From Pseudomonas sp. UFMG81 (GTDB taxonomy: Bacteria > Pseudomonadota > Gammaproteobacteria > Pseudomonadales > Pseudomonadaceae): DNA of 64,000 nucleotides. Of the stretch, positions 33,322-42,870 are shown one piece after another (the stretch's first letter is position 1; each line of letters starts with the position of its first letter). The translations under genes and the position numbers were made by a program. Location of the stretch: NCBI RefSeq assembly GCF_015354575.1, contig NZ_JACAFQ010000001.1:1-64000 (forward strand), read 5' to 3'. The notes below the pieces were generated by a model. The model searched no databases and had not been told where the DNA came from. It worked only from the letters and a program-made list of their open reading frames with translations.

Positions 33322-34662
33322 ATGCTGGCATCGGACGATCCTTTCAAACTAGCCGAGCGGTACCAGAACCAGCGAGGGCAATGGGTGGTGGGAGGGCTAG
33401 AGACCCAGGTCTTCTGGCCAAACCGCCCTCAACTCGTCAGATTTGAGAACCTTGATTTCCTTCTGCAGCCGGCAGTAGTCGACGACCAGCACCGCAGCCT
33501 TCCTGCGATCGCGATTCGAGCAAATGGCTATGGACTAACGGTTAACGAGGGTCGTGCAGCTGTCATGCGCCTAGCCACGGCCATCGCTTGGCGTGAAGGC
33601 AAGAAAGTGGACATCGTGATGTGGAGTGGAGGTAGCCACCCCCATCGTGTGGGCAGGATTCTCAACAACGCCTTTACCGAGTGTTTCTCGGGCGAGAACC
33701 TTCATGTTCCACAGAGCGGTGAGGCTCGGAAGGCGCTGGCCTACTACCGTGAAGGGCTATCACTCGGTAATCCGTTTTACTCCTTCCTAGGCTTCTACAA
33801 GGCCTTCGCACGCTCTCTCCCCAATGGCCGGGAACGAGGGCCATGGATTGAGCAGGCACTGCCCCGAATGACGGACAGAGATGCGATCTCCCGGCGTGAA
33901 GAGCTGCAGGCGCAAGGCGACAACATCTCCGAGTACCTGACCACCCAAGGACGTCACGCGATCGCACACGCTGAACGCGAGGATATCGTCGATCCAGACG
34001 ATCCTGATGACCACCAGCGAATCCACCTAGACAAACCGCTGATGCGCCATCTCGCGGAACTCGCGATGGATGAGCGACTCGGTGTACCGCCACCGTCGGC
34101 ATATGAACGCGATCACCTGTATGAGCTAGAGGGGTTTCGCGCGTTGTTTGACGACGAGCAGCTAGAAGGGCTTCGTAGAGGTGCCTTCACCGAGGGCCGA
34201 GATTACGAACTTCCTGACGAGCTCTATGTAATGGCTCGTAAGGGGCAGACAGCTGTTCACCTCGGTCTCATGCACATGACAGCCAGTTGTATGGATGATG
34301 GAAAGGTAGGCATCCAGCTTGAGTCCACCAATGGGCGAGCGTTTTTCGTGTTCTGGATGGATTTCACAAATGAACGACTCATCATCGATCCAATCCAGGG
34401 CTGTGGCTTACTCAACGCGACACGGGAGAGTCGAAGCGACATCCAGTCCGAGATCTCACTAGAGGAGTTTAAATTCCTCATCTACTGCAACGCTTCGGTG
34501 GAGATTTGGTCTTCCGACCAAGAGCACCGGATGGGCAAATCAGAAGCCTACGTGCTGCCTAACAATTGGAGCCCGGATTTCGCAGGCCATCAGCAAAACA
34601 TCACTGGGCTCAACGAACTATTACAGGGCATGCCTGAGATTGGAGGCGAGGCCACAGTTTGA
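33322..34662 (+). CDS. Hypothetical protein, 446 aa
   Basis: I choose ATG 33322 (MLASDDPFKLAERYQNQRGQ) with AGGAG eleven bases before it. The protein is soluble. A segment G-R-H-A-I-A-H-A-E-R-E (about residue 210) looks like an R-x4-H pattern in a helical region, reminiscent of HEPN folds and of MauJ-like proteins, but this is weak. The C-terminal 100 residues are beta-rich. It is a single gene between small gene fragments and a 28-bp palindrome. Function unknown. Confidence 0.78.
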   Translation: MLASDDPFKLAERYQNQRGQWVVGGLETQVFWPNRPQLVRFENLDFLLQPAVVDDQHRSLPAIAIRANGYGLTVNEGRAAVMRLATAIAWREGKKVDIVMWSGGSHPHRVGRILNNAFTECFSGENLHVPQSGEARKALAYYREGLSLGNPFYSFLGFYKAFARSLPNGRERGPWIEQALPRMTDRDAISRREELQAQGDNISEYLTTQGRHAIAHAEREDIVDPDDPDDHQRIHLDKPLMRHLAELAMDERLGVPPPSAYERDHLYELEGFRALFDDEQLEGLRRGAFTEGRDYELPDELYVMARKGQTAVHLGLMHMTASCMDDGKVGIQLESTNGRAFFVFWMDFTNERLIIDPIQGCGLLNATRESRSDIQSEISLEEFKFLIYCNASVEIWSSDQEHRMGKSEAYVLPNNWSPDFAGHQQNITGLNELLQGMPEIGGEATV

Positions 34663-34828
34663 TCAGGTGGGGCGGGCACTCGCCTTATGCGCCAAGCACT
34701 CGTGGTGCGACGGCGAGCAAGCCAGAACTCTTCGGCAGTGAGACCTGGTCTCTTTGCTGACAGCTCGGCTGAGCGCCTGGCTCAGTCTGATATCCACCTC
34801 TGAGGTGATGGGCCATTACCCAAAAACA

Positions 34829-34856
34829 CACAAGGAGTACATATGTACTCCTTGTG
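34829..34856. terminator. Perfect 28-bp palindrome
   Basis: CACAAGGAGTAC-ATAT-GTACTCCTTGTG with A-rich and T-containing edges lies between two convergent genes (stops at 34662 and 34861). A bidirectional terminator is the simplest reading; a protein-binding site is also possible. Confidence 0.55.
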
Positions 34857-34860
34857 CTAT

Positions 34861-35148
34861 TTAACCATTAAGACGTGAGGTCGGCGGGTCGGACAGTTCA
34901 TTCAGCCAGTACGCCAAGGTGAAGGGTGACGTAAGGTGTATCTGCACCTGCGAGGTCACTCTCAGGCCCCTACCTCTTCCATCTTGGCTGAACGTTAAGA
35001 TTTGCGCCGGCGCATGGGTGCATCTGGCGGGCGCGTCAGCCTCCGTCAGAAACTGCTGAAGGATTGCATCCGCCAAGCTACTTCTGGCAGGAGAGGTTGA
35101 CTCCTTCTGCCTTGCGAGCGGCTTGAATTCGATCACTTTACCCAACAT
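34861..35148 (-). CDS. Small hypothetical protein
   Basis: 95 residues (MLGKVIEFKPLARQKESTSP). A basic N-terminus is followed by a helix (L-A-D-A-I-L-Q-Q-F-L) and a beta-rich end (V-T-S-Q-V-Q-I-H-L-T). It follows the gene at 35161 by 12 bp, so both form one small operon. No family recognised. Confidence 0.6.
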   Translation of the reverse strand: MLGKVIEFKPLARQKESTSPARSSLADAILQQFLTEADAPARCTHAPAQILTFSQDGRGRGLRVTSQVQIHLTSPFTLAYWLNELSDPPTSRLNG

Positions 35149-35160
35149 GGCTGGCTAATC

Positions 35161-35346
35161 TCACTTCTTGGGCATTCTGGCGGTTTGAATCTGATCCGCG
35201 TTCGCTATCAGCGCCTTGGTTACGGCTTGGCTGATGATCTCGTCAACGCCTCCAAGCGTTTTAATGCGCCCTTCTCTTGCGGCCCCTCCCGAGCTTACCT
35301 TGCCAGTGCGAGGGTTCAGGTATGGTTTGGTGAATGGATCGGACAT
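35161..35346 (-). CDS. Small hypothetical protein
   Basis: 61 residues from ATG 35346 (MSDPFTKPYLNPRTGKVSSG). The start looks unstructured, then a helix V-D-E-I-I-S-Q-A-V-T-K-A-L. First gene of a two-gene minus-strand unit. No function is apparent. Confidence 0.55.
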   Translation of the reverse strand: MSDPFTKPYLNPRTGKVSSGGAAREGRIKTLGGVDEIISQAVTKALIANADQIQTARMPKK

Positions 35347-35623
35347 GGCGGCACTACCTCCACTAAGACAATCCAACCCCTTAAGCATAGGCCTGTGAAG
35401 CTACCGGGGCGGTTTTTGCCGCCGAATGGATCAGCCCGTTTGTCTCTGCTGATGAACCGCCTGAACACCGAAGGCTACCGTGAGTCAAGACCACCCAGGC
35501 CCTCTGGGTTTATGCCCTGAACGCCCAATCCTGATGTTCGAACTATGGATCGCCCTTGAAGGCCATCCAAACTGTCTCCATTTACCTCGGATTACCAATC
35601 TACCTCGTCCACAAGGAGCCGTG

Positions 35624-37324
35624 ATGACCATCGAGCGCTGCAAGCAAAACCTCCTAGAGGCCTTGAACGATCCTGAGAACAGTGTCATTGCGCTCTCTGG
35701 TAAATGGGGTACAGGAAAGACGCACCTTTGGAGGCAGGTTCGAGATGCGTCTCGAGATGAAGCGATCAAAAACTCTGCTGCAGTATCACTCTTCGGTGTA
35801 GGTGCCTTAGGCGATCTAAAGATCAAGGTCGCTCAAGCACTACTTCCCAAACTGAAGGACGACAATGCGCTGCTAGCCCAGGTCACCGCTGCGATGTCTG
35901 GGATGAAAAAAATAGCTCAATCCTTTCATCGCGGGTTCAGTGCACTGGACGACCTCCCGCTCCTCGCCCTCCCGAGTCTCCTCAAAGAAAAGTTTCTGAT
36001 CATTGACGACATTGAACGAAAGCACGAAAAGCTCAGCATCGATGAAATATTAGGATTTATCGATGAATGCGTACAGAGTTACGGCTGCCGAATTCTTGTA
36101 GTGCTGAATGATGACAAGCTCAAAGACAAAGAAATATGGGAGCAGTTCAGGGAGAAGGTTATCGACCAGGAGCTTCGCCTTGACACTTCTCCGGAGGAGG
36201 CTTTCAACATTGCACAAAGTATTATTAGCACTGATTGGTCTGATGAGCTGAAGGCAGCGACGGTAGCCTGCCGCATTACGAACATTCGCATCCTCTGTAG
36301 GATTATCCGCGTAGCGAATCGGTTGCTTGAAGGACATGATCAGCTTTCCGATAACGTTATCGCTCGCGTCATCCCACCAATAACGCTGCTAAGCGCCATT
36401 TACTACAAAGGCTTAATTAACGGCCCGACCTTTGAATATGTTCTGGGTCATAACGCCGCTGTTTCGGCAATGACCAGGGCCGTTCGTAGTCAGAATGGTG
36501 ACCAAGAAGAGAGCGAGGAAGACGCGCTTCAGGGCCAATGGGACTCTCTGCTGCGCAAACTAGAAATCCACAATGGCGGTGAATTCGAGCAGCTCGTAGT
36601 CGAGGTTCTCCAAACCGGGTTGCTGGATACCAAAAAGGTCAGCGACTTGATTGATCGCTATCAACAAGATGGCAGAGTTCTGAGTGCCAGGAACAAGGTC
36701 TCAACCTTCTTCGAACGTTACAACTGGCACCCTAACATCGATGAGATCCAGCTCAGCAAAGAGCTAGAGGGACTGATTCCTGAAGCACAGTTCATCGAAG
36801 CACCAACCCTCAGCTATCTAATTGACATTGCTGAGGAGCTCACGGGCAGCACCACCCTAAGCGAAGAGCTGTTGAACGCTTGGTCAACGGCCTTGAACAA
36901 AGCATATCCGCAAGGCCTCGAACACTCACCATGGGAATTGTCCAGACCGCTGCGTCCTGAGGTCGAAGCAGTGCTCAATGATGCCTACACTCGTCATTCA
37001 AACGCTACTACGCTTGTGGATGCCTGCAATCTGATACGCACAAGCAGAGGGTGGAATACCGCTGAAGAGCATCTATTTAGAACCATCAGTGCAGTGGACT
37101 ACGCATTTGAAATTCGCGCGGCACGCGGCAATGACCTCGAAGCGATTATGTACCAAAGCATGCAGTTCCTGATCCATAAGGACTCGTATACCTCGAGTTT
37201 CGGCGATGTGGCGGATCGATTTCTTGCAGCCTGTAAAGGCATTGTTGTCAGCGATCCCAAATCGCGGCTGACCAAGCTGATCCAAAGGTTCTTTAAGAGC
37301 CGTGGAAAAGAAGCTCTGCTGTAG
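35624..37324 (+). CDS. KAP-like P-loop NTPase
   Basis: 566 residues from ATG 35624 (MTIERCKQNLLEALNDPENS); AAGGAG before it argues against the longer frame. Walker A is G-K-W-G-T-G-K-T-H-L-W near residue 27. Walker B is F-L-I-I-D-D-I-E-R-K near residue 127. Then V-V-L-N-D-D-K-L-K-D fits sensor 1 of the KAP/STAND side of P-loop NTPases. The rest is an all-helical domain of about 300 residues with no membrane insert. Such NTPases are common single-gene phage-defence candidates. It stands alone; the gap 37325-37639 to the Wadjet locus contains nothing recognisable. Confidence 0.8.
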   Translation: MTIERCKQNLLEALNDPENSVIALSGKWGTGKTHLWRQVRDASRDEAIKNSAAVSLFGVGALGDLKIKVAQALLPKLKDDNALLAQVTAAMSGMKKIAQSFHRGFSALDDLPLLALPSLLKEKFLIIDDIERKHEKLSIDEILGFIDECVQSYGCRILVVLNDDKLKDKEIWEQFREKVIDQELRLDTSPEEAFNIAQSIISTDWSDELKAATVACRITNIRILCRIIRVANRLLEGHDQLSDNVIARVIPPITLLSAIYYKGLINGPTFEYVLGHNAAVSAMTRAVRSQNGDQEESEEDALQGQWDSLLRKLEIHNGGEFEQLVVEVLQTGLLDTKKVSDLIDRYQQDGRVLSARNKVSTFFERYNWHPNIDEIQLSKELEGLIPEAQFIEAPTLSYLIDIAEELTGSTTLSEELLNAWSTALNKAYPQGLEHSPWELSRPLRPEVEAVLNDAYTRHSNATTLVDACNLIRTSRGWNTAEEHLFRTISAVDYAFEIRAARGNDLEAIMYQSMQFLIHKDSYTSSFGDVADRFLAACKGIVVSDPKSRLTKLIQRFFKSRGKEALL

Positions 37325-37639
37325 AATCTCCGATTGGAACTCCTGAGGGGTGCCCGCCGCCCCGCTTCATCCTTGCAACCACTCCAACAACTCAACGCAG
37401 GCTACAATTTAAATCGTTTTGCAGTACGACTGCCCGCAGCGGCCGTGGCAACTCGTCGATTTGCAGTCGGTGTAGCCGTGCAGCGGCTAGGTGCTGGGCA
37501 TGATGCGAATGCATGATGACTCGGTGCGGGGATTCGCTTCTGAAGAGAACGAATGCCCCGACAGTTTCTTGGGCATTTTTCACTATATTCAGCACCGCCT
37601 GCACAACCGTATCGGTCTCGAGGTATTCAATGCGGCCCG

Positions 37640-38797
37640 TCAAGGATTGCTGCTTGAACTCACCCAGGCTTGCAAAGCCTTGTGCACCAGTTGCCTTGGG
37701 ATGAACTCCTGCTCCAACCTTCCCTTTGAGCTTTTCACCAAATGGCAGAACAGCTCGCTCTCAGATGCCGTCAGTCCAGACGGTGCGGTATCTTGCGCTC
37801 GAACTAGCTCCCTCACGGCTGAGCCACGCTTGTATTCGTCGAAGAGAGCTTTGGACATTAACATTGAGGTGACCTTGCCATGTTTTACCCGGGCCCGCGC
37901 GAGCATACGCAGCCCCCAGGTGTCCATATCCCCCCAGTAGGCCACAGCCTTCTCGCGGTGCTTGGGGGAGTCGAGCCATGCTAAGTCGAGGCCACACCCC
38001 AAGACTGCGACCGCTCCAGGCACTTCAAGGAGTTGGTGATAAGATTTTTCATTCTCTACGACCAGAAGCCTGCAACCAGGCAACTCCACCTGAGCAAGCT
38101 CTGAGGTTGTCACCCTCTGTCGTTTGAAGGGCAAAAGCCCGTCCTCTAGAGGCACCACCAATACCCAGTGGTTTGTCTCATCGTAAGCGTCCAGAAAGCC
38201 ACACAGGCTTTGCTCAGAGGCTTCCCCTTCAAATAGGACATCTAGGAACTTCTTCAGTAGCAGCTCGTTTCGCTCAAAGAATTTGGTATCAACGCCGTAT
38301 CCAGAAAGCAGTCGCAAAGGCTGCCCCTTCGCACACCCTGGAGTCAGTTGGGAAGCCAGTACTGCAGCCTGTAATACCTCTTCGCTAGGCTTACCCTTCC
38401 ATAGAAGCCGTCGTTGAATGAGTAAGGTATGGAAGTGCTCAGGGACACGCTCGACCAGGTACCCCAGAGCCTCAAATTCCTCGATGGTTGGCCTATCCTC
38501 TGTCGCGGCCACCCACTCTGAAGGGTTTCGGAGACACCACTTACTAGGGACGAGAATTGTGTCAGCTCCATTTCTGTAAGAAACGCTCGACCACTCAACC
38601 TTGCCCACTTTCACGCCACGCCAGGCCTCTACGTGTCTCTGAACCTCTGATATTCGAGTGTTGAAACACCGGGGCGGAGGCTTACCGATGTTCAGCTCCC
38701 AGGGCCAAGAGGCAGGATTGCGAAGCTGTTTGGAACGAACACCTGGCTTAAGCCATAGCTGTATCAGCCTCTGCCGCAGATCTTCTGGCGACTTCAT
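37640..38797 (-). CDS. jetD: Wadjet nuclease subunit JetD
   Basis: 385 residues from ATG 38797 (AGGTGA six bases upstream; a GTG at 38806 is less likely). The N-terminal half is the DUF3322-type region. The C-terminal half is the DUF2220 Toprim-like domain with A-Y-W-G-D-M-D-T-W-G-L-R-M-L, whose acidic residues bind metal. JetD is the topoisomerase-VI-like subunit that cuts closed circular DNA once the Jet motor has engaged it. Last gene of the operon, six to fifteen bases after jetC. Confidence 0.9.
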   Translation of the reverse strand: MKSPEDLRQRLIQLWLKPGVRSKQLRNPASWPWELNIGKPPPRCFNTRISEVQRHVEAWRGVKVGKVEWSSVSYRNGADTILVPSKWCLRNPSEWVAATEDRPTIEEFEALGYLVERVPEHFHTLLIQRRLLWKGKPSEEVLQAAVLASQLTPGCAKGQPLRLLSGYGVDTKFFERNELLLKKFLDVLFEGEASEQSLCGFLDAYDETNHWVLVVPLEDGLLPFKRQRVTTSELAQVELPGCRLLVVENEKSYHQLLEVPGAVAVLGCGLDLAWLDSPKHREKAVAYWGDMDTWGLRMLARARVKHGKVTSMLMSKALFDEYKRGSAVRELVRAQDTAPSGLTASESELFCHLVKSSKGRLEQEFIPRQLVHKALQAWVSSSSNP

Positions 38798-38812
38798 ACG
38801 TTTCACCTAGGC

Positions 38813-41800
38813 TCAAGCGTCACCACCGGCGTCGCCTTTGACGCCCTTGTTTTTTCTGCTGTTGGAATAATTCTGCAGCTCCTCCCAACTCATAGACAGC
38901 ATCGTCGAGGCTCCATCTTTTTTATGAACAATGATGGCAGACCGGGTGTGCACCTTGAGAAGCTGCAGCTCCTTATTGGGGGTAACGAAAATCGGGTGAA
39001 GTCCGAACTCATTCAGGGCCGCAATGATCCGCGCAGCGACGCTCACAGAGGTTCTAGAAAAGGCTTCGTCGAGCACTACGGTGCTGAAAATTGGCTTGCT
39101 TTCACCGATAGGACACAACGCGTATCCGAGAGCAGCGGTGAGGATGTAGGACGCTATAATCTCCTTCTCCCCGCCGCTATCACCATACGAGCCCTTCCTG
39201 CCTGCGGTTGCCTCTCTCGTAACGCTATCTACCACAGCAACGGAGAACTCCAGCCTGTACCTTGGATCGAGTATGGCCCGCGCACCAGTCGTCTTTTTCC
39301 GATCACAGGCGCTCCTGAGGTTCTCAACCAAACTCCTGAGCGCTCGGTAGTGGGTCTCACCGACATCGTCTTTGAAGCGAGCGGTGTTAAGTCTCCGTTG
39401 CGCTGACTGCAAAGCGACCAGATCCTTATGAATGACCTTGCTGGTAACGAGGCGAAGGTATTTTCCTGATTGAAACTCGACGCGACGTAAGGTGCTGTTA
39501 AGTTCCTCAATGCGCTCCTCAATCATCACGACCTCTTGCTCGACAAAGCTCAGAAGCTGAGTGACGCCATCATCGGAGGAGCGGTTAAGGTAGGTGAGGA
39601 AGCGCTCGACTTTCTCCGGCAGCGCCTCAGTAGTCAGGAGGGTCAAGCGCTTAAGGTATGCGAGTACGTCAGCCACCTCGAGTCCTACTTCAACCAAAGC
39701 GCCATTATCCACAGCCTTGGCTTCAGCCATCTTCCTGATCAATTCGGTTTCAAGCTCTTCGAGCCGATCACGCGATTTTTCAATAGCTTTGGATTGGTCG
39801 TGATAGCAGTTCATCTCCATATTGCTGAGCTCGCTCAGCTCTTCGGGGCTGATGATAGGAAGGTATTTGGAGAGGCTAGCACGCTGCTCAGCAGAAAGCC
39901 CCAATTCAGCCTTCTCTTGTGTTTCGTTGACCTTCTGTGTAGCTGCGCTGAGCCGAACCACCAGCCTGGTATGAACATCACGAGCGTCGAAAAGCGACTC
40001 CTCGAGCTCAGCTGCCTTCTGATGTCCCTCATCCAACTGTGATTTGGCAGTAGAAACGTCTGTGTCGGGGCGAGTGAGGTATTCAAGCTGCCCCTGGAGA
40101 TCAATAACCTGACTCTCGGCCCCATGGAGATCAATGAAATCGAACTCAACATCGTTGATCAATTGATAGGCATTGCTCGCTTCCTCGAGATCACCCAGGC
40201 GATCCCTAGCAGCGCAAAGCGCTTCATGGGCATGTTCCAGTTGGCCGTCAAAATCAGAGATTTCCTGATGCAGATACGTCAGCCGATCTCGATTGTCGAA
40301 CCCTGTGAACCAGTCAGAAATCAGCAAGCGCTGATCTCGCTTCTCAAAAAAACTGGGCTGCTCTGACATCATCCCTTCTTTGGTCATTGCTTGGGGGGTG
40401 GCCAGCAACGCATCTGAGCTTTCAACACAATGGCGATCTAACTCCGCAATCAGAGCTTCTACTGCTTTCTTGTACGGATGCGGCTTGAGAATGAGCTTCC
40501 GTGCATAACCGTCCGGTAAGTTCTCGCGACTTGGGGTATCGAGATCCACCTCAAGTACTCTTACATGCAGGTGGTTGTCGCGCCCGTTGATCCAGCGCAG
40601 CGCTGCCTTGGCTTTGTCAGAAGGAACCATCACGCGAAGCCTATGCCCACCGATCGCGCGCTCGATTGCCCCACGCCATTCTTGTTCGTCTGCCCTCACC
40701 TGGATCAGTTCTGCCGCAAAGGGTAACAGGGCTTCATCTACCCCCAAGTGATCCGCTAGCTGGGTACGGAACTGATGGTACCCAGTAGGCAGGTTTGAAC
40801 CTGGACGTTGTTTGATCTCCTCAACCTCCTGTTGAAGGGCCAGGAGGCGAGCGCGAATATCTGACTCGTTGATCCCAAACTGGAATGCTTCGGAGCGTTG
40901 CTCTGAAATCTGCCGTGTTAAAGCATCACTACGCTGATGAGCCAACTCTTTGTTTTGCCTCAGCCCTTCTTCTGATAGCTCTTCGCTAAGGCCTAACCTG
41001 CGCATCCGTGACTGATATTGAGCGGAAGTGGTTGCTCGGACACGCTTGGTAGCTATCCATTCCTCCACACGTCTTTGCAGTTGATCGATGCTAGCGCCTC
41101 CCTTCTGCAAGTAGGCTTGCAGGAAGACATCACATTGCTGCTTCAGCACGTTGCGCTGATCACCGAGGCGATGCATTACGAAAAGCGCCTTCTCTATTTC
41201 CTGTTCCAACCTCCTCTTCTCTGCCGACCAGAGATCATGCGATTGCTCAGCGAACCATATCGGTGCTAGCTCGCTGACAAGCCTGAGCTCTGCGAGGCTT
41301 TCATCTTGTTGCTGGTAGCGAACCCACAGCTCTGCGATGGGTTTGAGCTTTTGCTCCTGAGCCCGAGCAGTCTCCAGCTCCTGGTGGATGACATTGAGGT
41401 CGTCGAAGCTTTTTACGACTTCGTCTGCCCGTTTGAAAGCGGCCCGGTCTTCCAGCACAAGGTCACGAAAAATCGCGTCAATGTCGGTGAGCTGCTTGAT
41501 GCCAGCTGCGCGGTTCAACAACGAGAGGGCGTTGTCACTGACTTGGAATTTGGCTCGGACACGCGCCATGTAGTCCCTTCGAACAGAATGAACCCAAAAA
41601 CCTTGGGTGTTGTTCTCAATCAGCTCCAGGCCACGCTTTCCCTCGTCGTGGAAAGTCTCAAGCCAAGACTCTAGGCTTTGTTCCGGATTGGTACAGTAAA
41701 TCCAGTTTTTTTCTAGCTCTGCTGTCGCGGAACTGGTGCCTTCGAAAAAGAACACGGCGCCAAGACGTACCAGCTGTTCTCCTCGAGAGAAAGTGGCACA

Positions 41801-42124
41801 GATTCCTGACATCGTTTGCCCGGGGCGGGTGCCTTTCTGCTTTAGATTCTGCCCCTCGCCCAGCGATGGCATTCCTCTCACATACGACACCAAGTCCCTG
41901 TCACTATCATTCCCTCCGGTCGAGGCAAGGTTGTAGCGGGGACTCAGGCAAATCAATGTCATAAACCCATCGATGATCGTTGTTTTCCCACTACCAGTTA
42001 CACCAACCAACGATGTCCCAGCGGGGTCAATGGGCGCTAGGTGCATACCGTTGAAGCTGCCCCAATTGAATATCTTCAGCTCCCTCAGGAGGTATCCAGA
42101 TGGACTCCTCTCTAGATTATTCAT
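38813..42124 (-). CDS. jetC: Wadjet SMC-like ATPase JetC
   Basis: 1103 residues from ATG 42124, inside the end of jetB (8-bp overlap); a longer frame to 42235 is not needed. Walker A is V-G-V-T-G-S-G-K-T-T-I near residue 43. Two long coiled-coil arms surround a hinge region. The C-terminal head has S-Y-G-D-S-G-G-E-K-E-I (ABC-signature area) and V-V-L-D-E-A-F (Walker B). It is the loop-extruding motor of Wadjet that senses small circular DNA such as plasmids. Confidence 0.93.
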   Translation of the reverse strand: MNNLERSPSGYLLRELKIFNWGSFNGMHLAPIDPAGTSLVGVTGSGKTTIIDGFMTLICLSPRYNLASTGGNDSDRDLVSYVRGMPSLGEGQNLKQKGTRPGQTMSGICATFSRGEQLVRLGAVFFFEGTSSATAELEKNWIYCTNPEQSLESWLETFHDEGKRGLELIENNTQGFWVHSVRRDYMARVRAKFQVSDNALSLLNRAAGIKQLTDIDAIFRDLVLEDRAAFKRADEVVKSFDDLNVIHQELETARAQEQKLKPIAELWVRYQQQDESLAELRLVSELAPIWFAEQSHDLWSAEKRRLEQEIEKALFVMHRLGDQRNVLKQQCDVFLQAYLQKGGASIDQLQRRVEEWIATKRVRATTSAQYQSRMRRLGLSEELSEEGLRQNKELAHQRSDALTRQISEQRSEAFQFGINESDIRARLLALQQEVEEIKQRPGSNLPTGYHQFRTQLADHLGVDEALLPFAAELIQVRADEQEWRGAIERAIGGHRLRVMVPSDKAKAALRWINGRDNHLHVRVLEVDLDTPSRENLPDGYARKLILKPHPYKKAVEALIAELDRHCVESSDALLATPQAMTKEGMMSEQPSFFEKRDQRLLISDWFTGFDNRDRLTYLHQEISDFDGQLEHAHEALCAARDRLGDLEEASNAYQLINDVEFDFIDLHGAESQVIDLQGQLEYLTRPDTDVSTAKSQLDEGHQKAAELEESLFDARDVHTRLVVRLSAATQKVNETQEKAELGLSAEQRASLSKYLPIISPEELSELSNMEMNCYHDQSKAIEKSRDRLEELETELIRKMAEAKAVDNGALVEVGLEVADVLAYLKRLTLLTTEALPEKVERFLTYLNRSSDDGVTQLLSFVEQEVVMIEERIEELNSTLRRVEFQSGKYLRLVTSKVIHKDLVALQSAQRRLNTARFKDDVGETHYRALRSLVENLRSACDRKKTTGARAILDPRYRLEFSVAVVDSVTREATAGRKGSYGDSGGEKEIIASYILTAALGYALCPIGESKPIFSTVVLDEAFSRTSVSVAARIIAALNEFGLHPIFVTPNKELQLLKVHTRSAIIVHKKDGASTMLSMSWEELQNYSNSRKNKGVKGDAGGDA

Positions 42125-42869
42125 CAGTGTCCTCTCCTTCCTCACCCATTGGCGGGAGCTGATCGGCACTGAGGTCGTGAACTTCCAGCCACTGGAGCAA
42201 TGCCGCCAAATTTTCGGGATTTGCGACGTGAGCAATCAGCGGCCGGATGGTGAAGTGATCGCTATGCTCACTCATAGAAATGAGATGATGACTCCTCAGT
42301 TGAATAAGCAGCTTCACCGCCCTCTGGCGATCTTTGAAGTCTGCACCAGGCTCCCCGAGATAGGCTCGCAGCTGTGTGATGACGTCGTCTACTGTCATTT
42401 GCGGGATAGCCGCCCCAACCCCGCTTTCCATCTCGCACTCAATTAAGTGCTGTCGGAGCACAGCGATTAGCAGCGTCTGCTCTAGGTTGAATGGGTGCCG
42501 CCGTATAAGTGGATGCGTCCAGCCCTCGGCAATCTCACCTGACTCACGGCGCACCCTGACAAAGGCCAGGCCTCGAAATTCGTCATACTGAATTTCAAGA
42601 TCGAAGGGTTCGAAGATTTGCTCCACTTGCTCAGCATTCGCCAATGCCGCACGGTAGAGACGTTTGTAGTCGGCCTCTTCGATAAATCCGTTTTTGAACA
42701 GTTCCTGAACCACCTCTCGAACGACCCGGGGTGTTCGCAGGTCGTCACCTTCCAGGTCTGATTCGTCGTTTTCCAGGTCATCATCCAGCTCCGGCTCCAG
42801 ATCCGAATCTTCATCGCGGTCTTCGTCCTCACCTGGCCTGCCTGTCAATTCATCAAAAATGCTAGGCAT
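42117..42869 (-). CDS. jetB: Wadjet subunit JetB
   Basis: 250 residues from ATG 42869 (MPSIFDELTGRPGEDEDRDE). A very acidic N-terminal linker (E-D-E-D-R-D-E-D-S-D-L-E) precedes a DUF4194-type winged-helix region (E-V-V-Q-E-L-F-K-N-G-F-I, then T-H-P-L-I-R-R-H-P-F). JetB is the KITE/MukE-like partner that joins JetA and JetC. It starts one base after the jetA stop and overlaps jetC, so translation is coupled. Confidence 0.9.
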   Translation of the reverse strand: MPSIFDELTGRPGEDEDRDEDSDLEPELDDDLENDESDLEGDDLRTPRVVREVVQELFKNGFIEEADYKRLYRAALANAEQVEQIFEPFDLEIQYDEFRGLAFVRVRRESGEIAEGWTHPLIRRHPFNLEQTLLIAVLRQHLIECEMESGVGAAIPQMTVDDVITQLRAYLGEPGADFKDRQRAVKLLIQLRSHHLISMSEHSDHFTIRPLIAHVANPENLAALLQWLEVHDLSADQLPPMGEEGEDTDE

Positions 42870-42870
42870 G

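Noticed and set aside
34829..34856. CRISPR-like or attachment-site palindrome
   Set aside because: A single copy between convergent genes, with no second copy or spacers; a terminator explains it better.
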